The notes under the pieces were generated by a model. It made no database searches. It was not told the DNA's origin and saw nothing but the letters and a program-made list of their open reading frames with translations. Below, piece by piece: positions 24,858 through 37,420 of a stretch of DNA of 64,000 bases. A program made the position numbers and the translations under genes. The stretch's first letter is position 1. Every line of letters begins with the position of its first letter. The stretch is from Silurus meridionalis (lineage: Eukaryota; Chordata; Actinopteri; Siluriformes; Siluridae): NCBI RefSeq assembly GCF_014805685.1, contig NC_060890.1, forward strand, positions 15,490,500 to 15,554,499. The letters run 5' to 3'.

Positions 24858-26407
24858 AAAAAAAAAAACAGCAATTTTTTTTTTTTTTTTTATGCAAAAT
24901 GTGAAGAATTTACTTAAATGCAAAAGCTTCCTGTTAAGACGTACTACTCTATATGTGAAAGTAAAAACATAAAAAAAAATGTTTTTTATGTGACATGCAA
25001 ATCAGACATGCTGATTTTCCAGGATTTTGGTTCAGTGAAAGAATGGTACATTTAATGTTGTGTAGGTAAGCCTCTTCTCCAGATGCCATTCCCAAGCTTT
25101 GCAAAATCATGAGCTTCCTTGGACTCAGGTGTTATGTCAAGACAGAACTTACACGTTCCACAACATGAAAATATAACTCCTCTTTGCTGCATTTTTGCTT
25201 TCAGAACAATACTTTGTTTTCTATCAAGCTGGCAACTCGTATCTCAGCGATTGTAGTACATAAAAGGTAACTATACACTGGGCAACGGAGGCACTTGTTC
25301 ACCTGTTAGAAGAGAGTTACGGAGCATCAGCATGCAACAGCATTGGTGGATGGGAGCTAACCGTCAAGACAAGCTGTTTCAGGGACATTCAATCTGACGG
25401 GACGATTCTGTACTGAAAGAAACTGTAACTGAACAAAGTAACAAAAAGATGTCAATTTCACAGAGATCCAAGACCTCTGGATTTATTTATTTGCTTTTGT
25501 CTGTATGACATAGATCTTGTTTACATGTCCCGGGTTTTAGACCGCTGTAAGGTGTGTATCTGCCCTTGCACTGTATCTTTTGGCTTGTTGTCTTCACCCC
25601 CTGCTCTTAACCTTCCTTGAAGTCTGAAGACATGTCCACCTAAGCACCAAAGTCAGCTCACCCTGTCTTCCTCAACCCAAAGCCAAAAGGCAATGCAAAC
25701 TGTAGTGTTCTCACTCTCCTCTCTTTAGCTTAAACTGAAATTAAATGCGTGCTCCTCTAACATTCCCTCAACGAAAATTTGTCTTCCTACCAGCCCCAAG
25801 AGCAGTTATGCAGATAACTTTGTCAAACTCGGATTGATGAAGGTATCCAATCTTTATGAACATAAACCTAAATCTAGTGCAGCAGTCACACACCCTCTCC
25901 ACTACCTGCAGCCATGTGTGTCTTTACCAATTCCCCTAAGCACAAAGGTTTGAATGGGGTGTGAGAAGGCCATCTCAGTGAAAGTGTCCATGTATTCATC
26001 CTTCTATCCGTCAGTCAGTCCATCCAGTGTCTATGTGCTTCCAGCCCCTTTATTTTCTACAAATGTACAAATTCTCCTTCTACTGTCAGCTCAATACAAA
26101 ATGTGTTATATTAAAAAAATAAATAAACAGTGTTCTTATTGTGCTACACTGGCTCAATGTAACAACAAAGCTATTTTTAATATTTTCAGGTTATTTTCTT
26201 CATATATATTTTGCAGTTGTTCCAAATAAGTACAAGTTTCGAAAAAAATAAGAAGAAAAATCAATATTGAAAATGAAAAGACTGTTCTGGGTCTAACTGC
26301 ATTTGAGTTGTTCTCTTTCTGTATGCTTCCAATGTGCTTCAGACAACCAATACTATTTATTATATCATTATCTTATGATTATTATCATCATGATTAATAT
26401 GATTATT

Positions 26408-26413
26408 AATAAA
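26408..26413 (+). promoter_or_regulatory. Candidate distal polyadenylation signal AATAAA
   Basis: AATAAA is followed within 40 nt by tttctctgtgtttt, a U/GU-rich downstream element. If used by rbfox3, the 3'UTR would be about 10.4 kb. Confidence 0.35.
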
Positions 26414-26430
26414 TATTTCTTTCTTCAATG

Positions 26431-29400
26431 AACACTTTTCTCTGTGTTTTAATTCTAACAGGTCATTAAGAAACAGGAGCGTTCTTTCAAAAGTACATTG
26501 CACAAAATCAATATACAGCTCTAGAATTTTTCCAAACCATACAGAAAAATATACGTATATTACCATGCAAGTAGGTAAGTTATCGGTAACAGTAACAGGT
26601 GTAGCTCTAGATCCATCATAACCCTGATTAGGATAAAGTGGTTACATACAATGAACAAATGCATGAAAATAAGCAGCACATTAATGAGCATTTTAAGCTT
26701 ATAGATACAGAAACTCTGTATGGTTTTAATTTAACTCAATAGTTAAATATACATATACATAAGTTTATAAGTTCAGTAAAACACAAAAATCTATTGACCT
26801 ACTAGCAATTTTTATAGCACTAACATTTTCATTTCCTTCATTTGTTGTTGTTTTTTTACTTTAACTTAATAATACAGTTAAAAATAGACTAAATTGGCCA
26901 CTGTATAACAGTGTTTTTGCATTCCTGTATTTTCTGACCTATTTTTGAGGAAGTTATAATATTTGGCAGACACAACTAGATTTGTTGACTTGCACTAACC
27001 AAAGATCCACCACCAAACAGTGGTTATGGGGATGCTTTTACAAAATGCCATTGTGACACCATTCCAAAGGTATTTGTGGCTTTTTAGTAATTATCTCACA
27101 CAAGTTCAATTTTATTTAGCTGCAATGACCATTAATAAAGTTATTGTTGTTCATTCCTTTTTAGACCATAACTAGCTAAATACAATCAACATGGCATTGA
27201 CCGTATTTCTCTGAAAAGACCTGCAATCAATTATATAGCCATGTACATATTAGGTATATTCTATATCACTAGGAGGAATGTAGTGTTGATAGCTAGTAGT
27301 GCTGCAGAAGAAATAGAGACTCAGTAATTACTGCTTCAGACTTTGTAATTACTACTTAGTTAATCATCTCCTACTAGCATACTTGCTGTGTAATTAAGGA
27401 TAATTAACAAGTTGTTTTTTTTTACTAGTTAATAGGTTTCTTTCTAGTTAATAATAAGTTGATGAAGAGCTACCCATTCATTCTTTCTAAGTTCCTGAAT
27501 AGTTACATTTGTGCTGTCAAACAGATACATAGTTTAAAGTGTTACTCTGGAGGTTTATAAACTATTTTATATCAATATTACTGTAAGGATCTTTATTTAA
27601 AAAGGTAAAATTTAATTTCTTATATTACACATTTTAGGGAATGTTAACTTTTGTTAGGATCTTCATGTCTGTATCCCATATCTGGTTGCCTAGAATTTCT
27701 TTTGAATGGGGTTTAATGGTCATTGGGCAGCAAATATAATGTAAACAGACCATTCAGCTTTGTACTGAAAACAATGAGGCAGTGCATGGCTGGAGCTCAC
27801 TGTGTAGTCAATGCTGATGTTAGGATTCAGAATTGGGAGTGAAAAGGATGATGAGAGTTTTAGGCCAATTTGTCTTAAATCCCCTGACGACCATAAGATA
27901 GAGTGTACCTGTCCATTCCCCCGATGATCATTTACCTACACAAAGCAAATGCACCATTGATCTGTCCTCTCTGTCCTCCAAAACAACACAAAGACGTGCA
28001 CTCATCTGCACTAACAAACAAGGCTTCACTATTCACATTGATCCCGTGTTTCAGTACTTTTTCATCACCTTGTTATACATGCTGTGAGAAGTCTAGCCCA
28101 ATCAAACAAAGCTTTACATCTCTGCTACACATCACCTGAGGAAGTGGATGAAAAATACTAGCTTAGACTCATCAGAACAAATCATGTGTACATAATACAC
28201 AAAGCTCCTCTCATTGTTTTTTTTTAGTTCTTTTTGCAAGCCATTTAATTTATGTCTTAATTACGAAAAGCAGCTTCCTCTTTCCTATAGCTACTTTGAT
28301 GCAATATGCCTTTCTGATCCTTCTGTCTTAAATTACAGAACAGGTGCCTAAAGCTTAAGATGTTCCAGGTCAGACTTTAAACCTACTTATTGATTGTTAT
28401 TGCTCCTCCTGGAGCTACTGAAACATTCACACATTTTGCATTAGTTTAACCTGCTTGCCAATACCTGGAACACTTCCATGTACAAAAGAAGACATGTTTT
28501 TTGACAGCATTAGTAGAATTGGCTTTCTTTGATATGAAAGCTTGACGCACACGGTTGCCGACTCATAGCATAAGCAGGCCACCGCTGACAAAAGGCGATA
28601 AAGCTGCCATTCCCTGGATGAAGGCTATTAAGGGTACATGCCTGCTAGCCCCCTGTGCATTGCTGGGCTTACATTAATTACATGTGAATATTCTATGTTA
28701 CAACAGGACCTATCCTTTCTACTGAACACTCAGTGAAAGAGAGAAGTGAGCAAAAAACTGCCAAAGCATTAATACTAATCACTGGTGCGGTAAATTAATT
28801 TTGGATTGCTTCTCTGCGTTGGTACAAAATTGTTTTGTTGAGGGTAAAAAGGAGATTAAGGCTTTAATTATACTTGGAAATTAATTCCAGAAAATAAATC
28901 CTCAGTTCTAAAGGGCTCTCTTTCATGGCGCTTATGTGGTGTCTGTCATGTGTTGGGCTTTTAATGAGAGCCAGCTGACGCAGTAAGAATCACCTACTGT
29001 CAATAATGTGACAATTATTGCCACTACGTTACATCAGAGTTCATTACTTTCGATCATAAATGAAGACATGCAGTATATATGTGCTAGATTTACTGTATAT
29101 TAAATGTATTAAAAGTGTATTCTCAAATTTTTTCTTAAATAATCTTTTCTAAACTTATGAAATTAGAAAATCTATTTATGTTTAATGATGCAATCCCCAT
29201 ATATTTAGAATTAATGCAAATTGATTTTGTACCCTGGGAAAGATCAGTATAAAAATGCTAGACAGTGTTCTATATTTAGGATATGTTTCAGGAAATTTCA
29301 GTAATGTAGCCCTGGAGAGAGTCTCTTGGGAGCTTTTGGGGTTTTTTAAGGTATTAAATTATCTTCTGAACTATACCAAGCAGTTTGTTCGTTGTAGCAG

Positions 29401-30990
29401 GACCACTCAAAGTAGGTGTGAGGATGTGGTAAATTTAAACTAAGAGAAAGTCAATGTAAATGAGATGGAGACTGTGTGAGGAGAACTAGGAGAAATGTGC
29501 CCAATTCTGCTTGCTGAATAAGACTACATCCACAAAAAAAAGTAAATATTTACTTTAGACTTGACTAGAGGGAAAAAGAGAGACGGTTTGTTCCTCAGGT
29601 AAACTAAATGCTCATTTTGCGAAGACTACACATAAACATTACACACTCCCCCATGCTTCATATACTCTATCCTCCTAGTCCTGGCTCCTTTGTCTCCTTT
29701 GTTTGCTTGTTTAATTAAACACAGGTCAGTTTTCCTCAATACACCTTTGGTCTAAGCCTTCACTAATCTGCCATCACAACTCTATTACCTGTATCTCTCA
29801 CTCATTCTCTCTCTCTTGCTCTCTCTCTTATACACACACATACTCCAGACACAAGGACAAACTCCCCTTCTCCCCAGTGTGTGCTCTGCCTACAGGTCTC
29901 CAAATCCCCCCGCAAACACGCCACCACATCAGAACTGAACAACTGCCAACTCGCAGCTCAGTGGAGTCAGAGAACAAAATGAAGCAGGAAACAAAAGATG
30001 TTTTGTCACTTATTCAACTTATTCTTGGGGAATAGCATTTGAGGCTTAGTAATGTTCTCTTTTATAGTACAGTGCTTAGAATAACAAGAAATATTTGCCA
30101 ACCCGACTATAGTTCATGCTACCTAAGGTCACAAATCTATTATGACAATGACCAGTTAAAGCAGTTGCTGAAAATGGCTGGATAGATGGATAAATGAAAA
30201 ACAAGGAGGCATCATCAGCAACATCACCAAATCTATGATCCTCGATCATCTCAGTGTTCATTAATGGTGAGAGGTTAGTTTTCCAACAGTTTCTGTCAGG
30301 TTTCTATTACGATTTACTGTCATGTAGATTTAGTGTTTTTGGGATTTATGTGTCATGTCTGTTTGGGCAAAACCTCTTGGTCTAGAGTGGCTTCTCTCAA
30401 GGTTTTTTTCCTCCTGTTATCTAGAGGTGAGCATTAGGGAACTAAATCTACGTCAAGATTTATGTAAACCTTCATTGTTCAACGATTATTGAAATCAAAA
30501 TGTTATTATTGAACAAAACAAAAATAATATATTTATTTTATGAAAATGTATTAGAAGTTTAAGTTTTAAAGAAAATAGTTTATCACTATTGCTTTATTGT
30601 GTTGTTTATCTTATATTAAACATATATAATATTGGACACATTTTTTTATGTAAAATATGCAACCATTCGATGGCATTTAGCGATTATATTTTTGCACTTA
30701 CCACTATGTTAAAGGTAAGTAAATATCCAGCTGTAAGGTTTTAATGTCCATAAGCACATTAAAGCCTGTTAGTAATTTTAGTGTAATTTAACGTTTTCTT
30801 TTTTTTTTTACCTGAAATACATTCTTAGAACCACAGGTTATATCTTACACTGTAAATATTTATTTAAATTGTCTGAATTAATTTACACCAAAAAGCACTT
30901 TTTATTGTACAAGATTATGCTACAAATGATTGGCCCCTGAGAACAGTGCATTGAACACATAGTGTGAGCATGAATTAAACAGTAGAGCTA
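26431..30990. other. Intergenic, no gene recognised
   Basis: A/T-rich with no recognisable exon. The stretch 28540-29060 stands out: even base composition, many TAAT/ATTA cores and no repeat similarity, as expected of a conserved non-coding element. A short CT-rich patch lies near 29800. Confidence 0.6.
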
Positions 30991-30995
30991 GTTAA

Positions 30996-31174
30996 GGGGA
31001 AGTGGTGCCTCAGCGGTTAAGCCTTTTGCGCCATAGGTCAAAAGATTGTGAGCTTGAATTCCATCTCTGCAAGGATGCCATAGCTGCATCCTTAAACAAA
31101 AGACTCAACTGATCAGTTAAATCCTGCTGTAAATGTATAGCATTTTGTATAAAAGAATCAGCCAAATGCAAAGG
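30996..31174 (+). repeat. Degraded tRNA-derived SINE
   Basis: A-box-like GCCTCAGCGGTTAAG and B-box-like GAGCTTGAATTCC lie about 35 nt apart, followed by a body ending tataaaagaatcagccaaatgc. This matches a widespread teleost SINE layout whose 3' end reads like 'ataaaagcgtctgctaaatg'. It is heavily diverged. Confidence 0.6.
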
Positions 31175-31614
31175 CAGTGGCTTTTATCTTGATGAAATGT
31201 ATGGTGATATACTGAAAAAAGTACTTCATGCTGTCACTGCACTTTCCTGTAAATATGTTAATAATTATGTGAAAACACACTAAGAAAAAAAACTACTTTA
31301 ATACGTTAACAGTGGTGTAACTCATTAATTAGTTGATATAACTATTGCAATGATCATTCAATTCTGATTATAATTTTGTAATCATCAAATAGAGCTAGAT
31401 TGTTGATAAAGCTTAATCTTGCATTTTATACATAATATTTACATACTATACATAAGATTTGTCTTCATGTCCACTTATGGGAAATGAAGACAATATTGGA
31501 CTGTTTATTTCACTGTCATTGCCTAATTATATTAATCATTTCTTGTTTTTAAATTTAGAGAATTAAGGTTTTTATTCTGCCACTCAGTATGTCTGTTTTT
31601 GGTTTGTGAATATA
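31175..31614. other. Intergenic, nothing recognised
   Basis: A/T-rich DNA between two repeat fossils. No coding or RNA gene was seen. Confidence 0.6.
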
Positions 31615-31957
31615 CACTAAACGGACTAAAGTATTGGGACACCCGAATGCAATCACATTGTAAACAGGAAAATAACTCCATCAAGGTGTCCTGCTTCATA
31701 GCGTTCTGCTTCCTTTGGAATGAACTGGAACACTGACTGCACCCGGGCTCCTTACCCTCCATCATTGCCTGACTTGACTAATGCCCTTGTGACTGAATGA
31801 GCACAAATCTCCACAACTACACTCCAAAAATCTTTCCAGAAGAGTAGAGGTTATTATAACATCAAATGATATTTATGACTAAATGTGGAATGGGATTTTA
31901 AAACAGCATATGACTCTTATGGTCAGGTATCCAAAAACCTTTGTTTTTCATATAGTG
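31615..31957. mobile_element. Deleted Tc1-like DNA transposon, 343 bp
   Basis: Terminal inverted repeats begin CACTA at both ends and share the 'aaag.att.gg.acacc' pattern. The element is flanked by TA at 31613-31614 and 31958-31959, the Tc1/mariner target. The interior keeps pieces of a transposase 3' region (wgaactggaacactgac-type sequence and 'gaatgagcacaaatctccacaac'), with most of the gene deleted. Confidence 0.65.
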
Positions 31958-34630
31958 TATGTGCTTACAATATGCAACATGTTTTAATAAACCTGCTAAT
32001 ATCATCTGAGATTAAGATTGCATTTTAGATGTTTACAAACATTGAGCACACTTATTTATAACTTTTTTTCTAATATTTCTTTATGTTTGTGGGTGTATTT
32101 TATTGGAGCGCCCTGGGTGTTTATATACAGTATACATTATGTGTGTGAGCAAAGAAGGGCCTGTGAGCATTAGTTGTGTTTACTCCTGGCTGTGAGGAAT
32201 AGTTCTATTTAAGGCAGGCCATCTATCTCAGTCACATTCAATACAGCCTCGGGTTACAGCGTGCCTATTTAAAATGGAAGCATGCAATCGTACAATAATG
32301 CCAGGGCTTGTTTGTTACACCATTGTTGTCTCCTCTTTATTCTCTCTCTCTCTGTCTCTCTCTCTCTCTCTCGCTCTCTTCTCCTGTTTCTATTCTTTCC
32401 TTTCGATTTTCTCTTCCTCAACGGCTCACAGGTCTTCGGAGGCCTCTTCTGTTCCTTACAGCTGTTTAAGGAGATCATATAAATCGATGCAGGGGAGAGA
32501 GCCGAGACACTAATTATGGGAGAATATTGTAACTATGGTGACGAGCAGTCTAGCGATACCCTCAGCCCTCGGCCCTGCTTTATTATGTGAGTTCATCATG
32601 AACATGTGTCAAGTTTATGGGCTGTATGGACACTGGCCCAAGAGCTGACTGATTCCTCAAATCTTCAAATGCTAAATGAACGCTATGTAAACCCAATATA
32701 TGCATAAAAATCTTGCTCAAAGAAAACTTACAGAACACTTTTTAACTCTCTTTGCTGTGTTGAGAGACTGGCGTTATATTTATTTTCAAACCCCTTTTAT
32801 GCAAAAGGCACAATTGAGTATTCCTACTGTATATACATGCAGTATGAGGATGTGAAAGCAAGTTTGTCACTGTTTACTCACGTAGTGCGTGTGTTTATCT
32901 GAAAAAGATTCCAAGCAACCCTGCTCTGGTATGCGTTTTTTGTTTGACACCAAATGAATGTGTAGCTTGGTTAATTAGCAGGGCCGCAGGGCTGCTGGGC
33001 TGCAAGGGTGGTGGGGGGTGTAGCCTCAGTCTCAACAGAGCACAGCCTCGACACGTCTCAGCGCACATCAGCTTGTTTTGATAAGGGACTTTCTGAATTA
33101 GTGCAGCTCCTTATGGACCACTTTCCCTGCGCTGTAGCAGCCAGCCCCGCTCATTATTCATCCTGCTGGAGGAGAGCAAAAAACAAAAGTGTGGCGATGA
33201 GCAGCATTAGCACATAATCACCCACATGTCTTCTCCACATATGAAACAGCCGCATCCTTTATTTTTCTTTTCTATTTTTTGTGTAGTGCAATCCAGCATG
33301 TTTTATAGACCATGCACAACAAGGCAATGGATAAAGAGTGATGCAGAAGCAGATATAAAGATCAGCCTCTGCCTGCCCTGGTTCTTGTTGTGCCTAAACA
33401 CTGATTCCTCACTCCTCATCTACATGGGCTCACTTAAATTTAATAGTGAGCAATTAGGAACCTCCAGCCCCAGCAAATATATTAATTTCCTCTAAATAGG
33501 TGTTTACTGTTTGACACCTTCCCTTGTCAGAATTCTGTGCTGGGAGTTTAGAGACATTTTTTGCAATATGCAGTAAATTTCTACAAATGTCGTATCAGAC
33601 TTCAGCTGGAAGATGCATCATAGCAGTCTTTCCCTGATTCCAATTGATCCTAAGCTACAAGTCACTTTAACCACATAACTGCACATTAAAGCCTAATCAT
33701 CAGACAAATGTAGACACTAGACTACAAGCTACACGCTTTAAGTAACCTAAGGGCATCAAAGTGACATCCACAGTTGATATCAGCTCTTTTGCTAATTACA
33801 AAAAATAAATAAAATAGTTTGACAGGAAAATAATTAATTAAAGTATTATCATTACTATTGAGCTTTTGTCAATTGTTTTTATATTCGTACTGAACACACA
33901 ATTAACTAAAATTAGACTAGTCATCCCTAAGGATTTGCTTTGACTCATCACAGTGGATCTGCATAACACAACAGCACCAGCTATGTTTTCATGTTGCATC
34001 TTCCAATTTCAATAAAATTCCAGAGGCATGCTCCTGGGTGTCTCTCAAGGTTTAACTGACCTCAAGCTGGATAACCTGGCCTGGCAATGGCACTCATTTA
34101 TCTAAATTCATTTCACACACACACAAAAAAAAGTGGGACCTCTATATTAACACCTATATAAACAGTAGTTAATACAGCATTTAGTTAAATAAACAATTAA
34201 ATACTGTATTCATACGTTATACTGATAATAATTCATCATGCTTTTTTTTCGTTATATTCCTGTTAAGAACTATATACGTGTATTAAAATTAGTCAATGTT
34301 AATTAAGAAAACAAGATATCTAATAGGTTTGGGTTTAAAATGTGGCAAAAAGGCAACAGGTGTTTAATTGTGATAAACTAGTAGATTCCATATGGGTATT
34401 TCTTATAATAAGTTTCTAAAACCTTAAGAAGAAATAGGCTTATGACATAAAGTGATAAAAGGAGGGCAAGTAATAAGGTGCTGATAAGCTGTTAATGTTG
34501 CCAAATAGCTGGTGCATTCCCTAAGTATATATATATATTAATTAAGTATGTATTAATTTGTAACAGAAAACATGCAATAAAACTAATAGTTCTAATGAAT
34601 TGCCTATTTTTCAATGCTAAACTGCTATTC
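31958..34630. other. Intergenic, no gene recognised
   Basis: Holds a (CT)n patch at about 32342-32376 and conserved-looking, more GC-rich stretches around 32480-32600 and 32930-33220. No exon fits with splice signals and a known family. Confidence 0.55.
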
Positions 34631-34633
34631 AGC

Positions 34634-35434
34634 AAATACGTACAGTAGATAATACTCAGGGCAGTATTTCAATTCAGTAGTGCTGGCATCTGTGTGTGCA
34701 ACCCATTAAAGGACCCACTATTCTGCTGTTTGAACAACAATAAAAGGTTCATTAAAAAAGTGTGCTAGCTATTCCCTTAACACATGACTGTGAACACTGT
34801 CCAACACATGCAAACATATGCAGTAGATAATATTCAGATCAGCATTCTAATCTGGAAAAAACACACTAATGTGCAGATGTTAAAATAGCAAAATCGGCTT
34901 CTTAGTTCAGACACAGTCTGATGTTCAGTCACTTCTATAAATACAGTGAATATCGCAGGTGGAAATTAATTGTAAGAATACGGTTTTGCACATGAAACGT
35001 GTTAAGAGTAGCAAGTGCCATGATTCAGGACTCAGTGGTGAGTGTGTGGTCCTCCGTTACATGTTTATTTTCCTAATTATTTAGTGTTAATTAAGTTGGA
35101 AGGCTTCGCCATCAAGGCAGAACAGTAGCATCTGCCGTTCAGCGAACGGGGAATGAGCCACCAAGTCTGTGAATCCAAGACAAGGGGGCCAGATTCAATA
35201 TCAAATACAGCAAAGAAAGAAGCATACACGACTTTAGTGGACCAATTAATGAAGTGATGTGAGGATGGTAGACCAGGGGGACAGGACAAAGTGCTGGCAT
35301 CTGGGTGTGCAACCCATTAAAAAAGACTATTCTGCTGTTTGAACACCCATAAAAGGTTCATTAAAAAAAAAGGGAGGCCTCCTTTAACACTTCCCCGTTG
35401 TGTACTAGCTATTCCCTCGTCGCATGACTGTGAC
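34634..35434. repeat. Diverged local duplication
   Basis: A unit of about 115 bp at 34678-34793 (agtgctggcatctgtgtgtg to atgactgtgaac) recurs at 35290-35434 with about 10% changes and an insertion near 35372-35402. A shorter motif, gcagtagataatattcag, at 34820 also echoes 34640. No transposon ends are visible, so this looks like local tandem duplication rather than a mobile element. Confidence 0.7.
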
Positions 35435-37363
35435 CATGGAGCAAGACTGGCCAATAAATGTTTTATAGTTGTTCAGTCACAGGGCCGTTTCCCCACACTC
35501 CCCACATTCCCAAGACTCCAATCGGCCACAATTAAAAGGGAATCATGCGAGTGGAACAATTGGCCGAATGCACCTTGGAGATCCCTCGTCAAGAGAGAAG
35601 GGGACCTCTAATGATTTTTTAATGTAAATATTTGTTGACTTAACTGACGGGCCACAGGAACGTTAAAGTCTGATTGAGGGAGCCCAAGGAGTTCTTCAAT
35701 CACAACTGCCTTTGCCAAATACAATTATGTCGAACACAGAGAAACTTTTAATCATTCGTGCTTTGTTCCTTTCAGAAGTGCCCTCCCTGGAGTGCTTCTT
35801 AATGTTTAATTCTGCCTTGCTGGACAAAAAGAGGGAGGGTGTCATTCTTTCAGGCCCAGGGCCGCCAAAAGTCGTGTTAGCAGACCTCCATTAGAGTTTA
35901 GCTGTAGGAGGGGCCAGAGGTCACCTAAGACCTTAGTCACTCAAGCAGCAAATACCCCTTTAGCTTTAAAGGAGCTTGAGTATCTTGCTGTCACTCTGTG
36001 TCTCCCTCTCCCTTTCTTTCTCCCTCTCTCTGTTGCTCTTCCTCAGTTTTACTGTCTTTCTTTGCTGTTCTTAGAACTGCTGTGTGGCACCTTTTCTTTG
36101 GTCTACTCAATAGAAATAAAGACAATGCAGAAGGTGGTGTAGGGTGCTCTGAGGGACTCGGAAAGGCTGAGCTGAGTGCAGACTCTATTACATATATTAC
36201 CTAACAACAAATGAAGCCATTTCAAACTAACTCAAATGACATATTATGTAACCTGCTTTATTCAGTCAAGGAATAAAGCTCAGAGTTTAATGAACAATGT
36301 GTCCATATAATGTGAGCATCAAGAGCGTTCAAGCCTTTTTACCCAATAGAATCTGACATCAGTGGCACAAATGGAGTGAGAATTACTCTTTGTATTGGAT
36401 CGAGTGTGATTAAAAGTCCAGTTAAATGCACTAAGGGTTAAATCAACAGTGGTAATTTAACTGTGTGCAGTGCAATTTTAACATATTGCAGTCTCTAGCT
36501 ATTACACATGCAGAGGCAGGCAGCAAAAATGAAAGATTTTGATTGCAAGTCATTAGGCAAGATGGGGTGAAGAACAGGGATGGGGAGTTCATGTAACACT
36601 CTTTCCCTCCTTCGTCTCTGAGCATGAATTCAATCTTTAATGTATAATAAAACATCATAAAAATTAAACCCACAAGATTTTGTTTTAAAATGCAGTAGTA
36701 CATTTAGGTACATTCGGGCATGAAAAATTTATGTTGCCAGCAGGCTTCAGAAGTAGATTATTTATTATATATCGGCATATGCTAATAAATATGCCTCGAC
36801 ATATTCAAAGTGCACGTCAAATTAAAAATTGATTTTGCTTGTGGCCGTTAGACATAGAATATGCATGGTGTGCTGTTACAGTCGTTCAATACTGGCAGGC
36901 TTCATTCAGGGGTTACAGTCCAACCTGCAGACCTGCATATCTTTGCCTCTTCAGGAGAGTGAACTTTACCCAGATTAAATCAGCAGTTTAGCACGTTTAC
37001 ACACACCCGCCCCAATCATCTTAGCTAGGCCTCCCTATTGTATTGTCGATATTTAATACTGTATCACTTTACTGAAACTGATACAAAGATTGGCGAATGA
37101 AGGCACTGCACATAATATATTCCTTATCTAAAGTAATTTGGTGTTATTCCCAAGCGAGTACTCTGGAGGAGACATAATTAATAATCATCATGCTGCTCCT
37201 TCTAGATTGCTTATTAATTAGCTCCCTTGAGATTTACAGTTTAACTGGCAATAAGTGAAACCAAAACCAAAAATAGCCACTTTCTTTGTTCTCTGTGATT
37301 CATTTAAACCTGTCACAACAGTCAGGTATAGAGTTTAGATGACTGAAGATAATTTTGCTACAC

Positions 37364-37365
<2 letters not shown>
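35435..37365. other. Intergenic, conserved-looking non-coding DNA
   Basis: 35435-35900 and 36700-37260 have low repeat content, balanced composition and homeodomain-type cores such as TAATTAATAATC and TTATTAATTAG. No coding potential was recognised. Conservation itself cannot be tested from one sequence. Confidence 0.45.

Positions 37366-37369
<4 letters not shown>

Positions 37370-37419
<50 letters not shown>
37370..37419. repeat. (TG)25 microsatellite
   Basis: A GT array preceded by a short TA run. Confidence 0.97.

Positions 37420-37420
<1 letters not shown>

Larger units (their letters stand above)
21656..26430 (+). other. Possible distal extension of rbfox3 3'UTR, or intergenic DNA
   Basis: No coding exon was seen. 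Contents: a GC-richer conserved-looking patch at about 21780-22140, a (TA)n run near 22859, a (TG)35 array, TGTAAATA at 23558, a U-rich conserved-looking stretch at 24480-24870 ending in AATAAA at 24852-24857, an AU-rich ATTTATTTATTT near 25480, and AATAAA at 26408-26413 followed by a T/GT-rich element. This mix reads like the long 3'UTR of a neuronal gene but could be unrelated. Confidence 0.4.
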
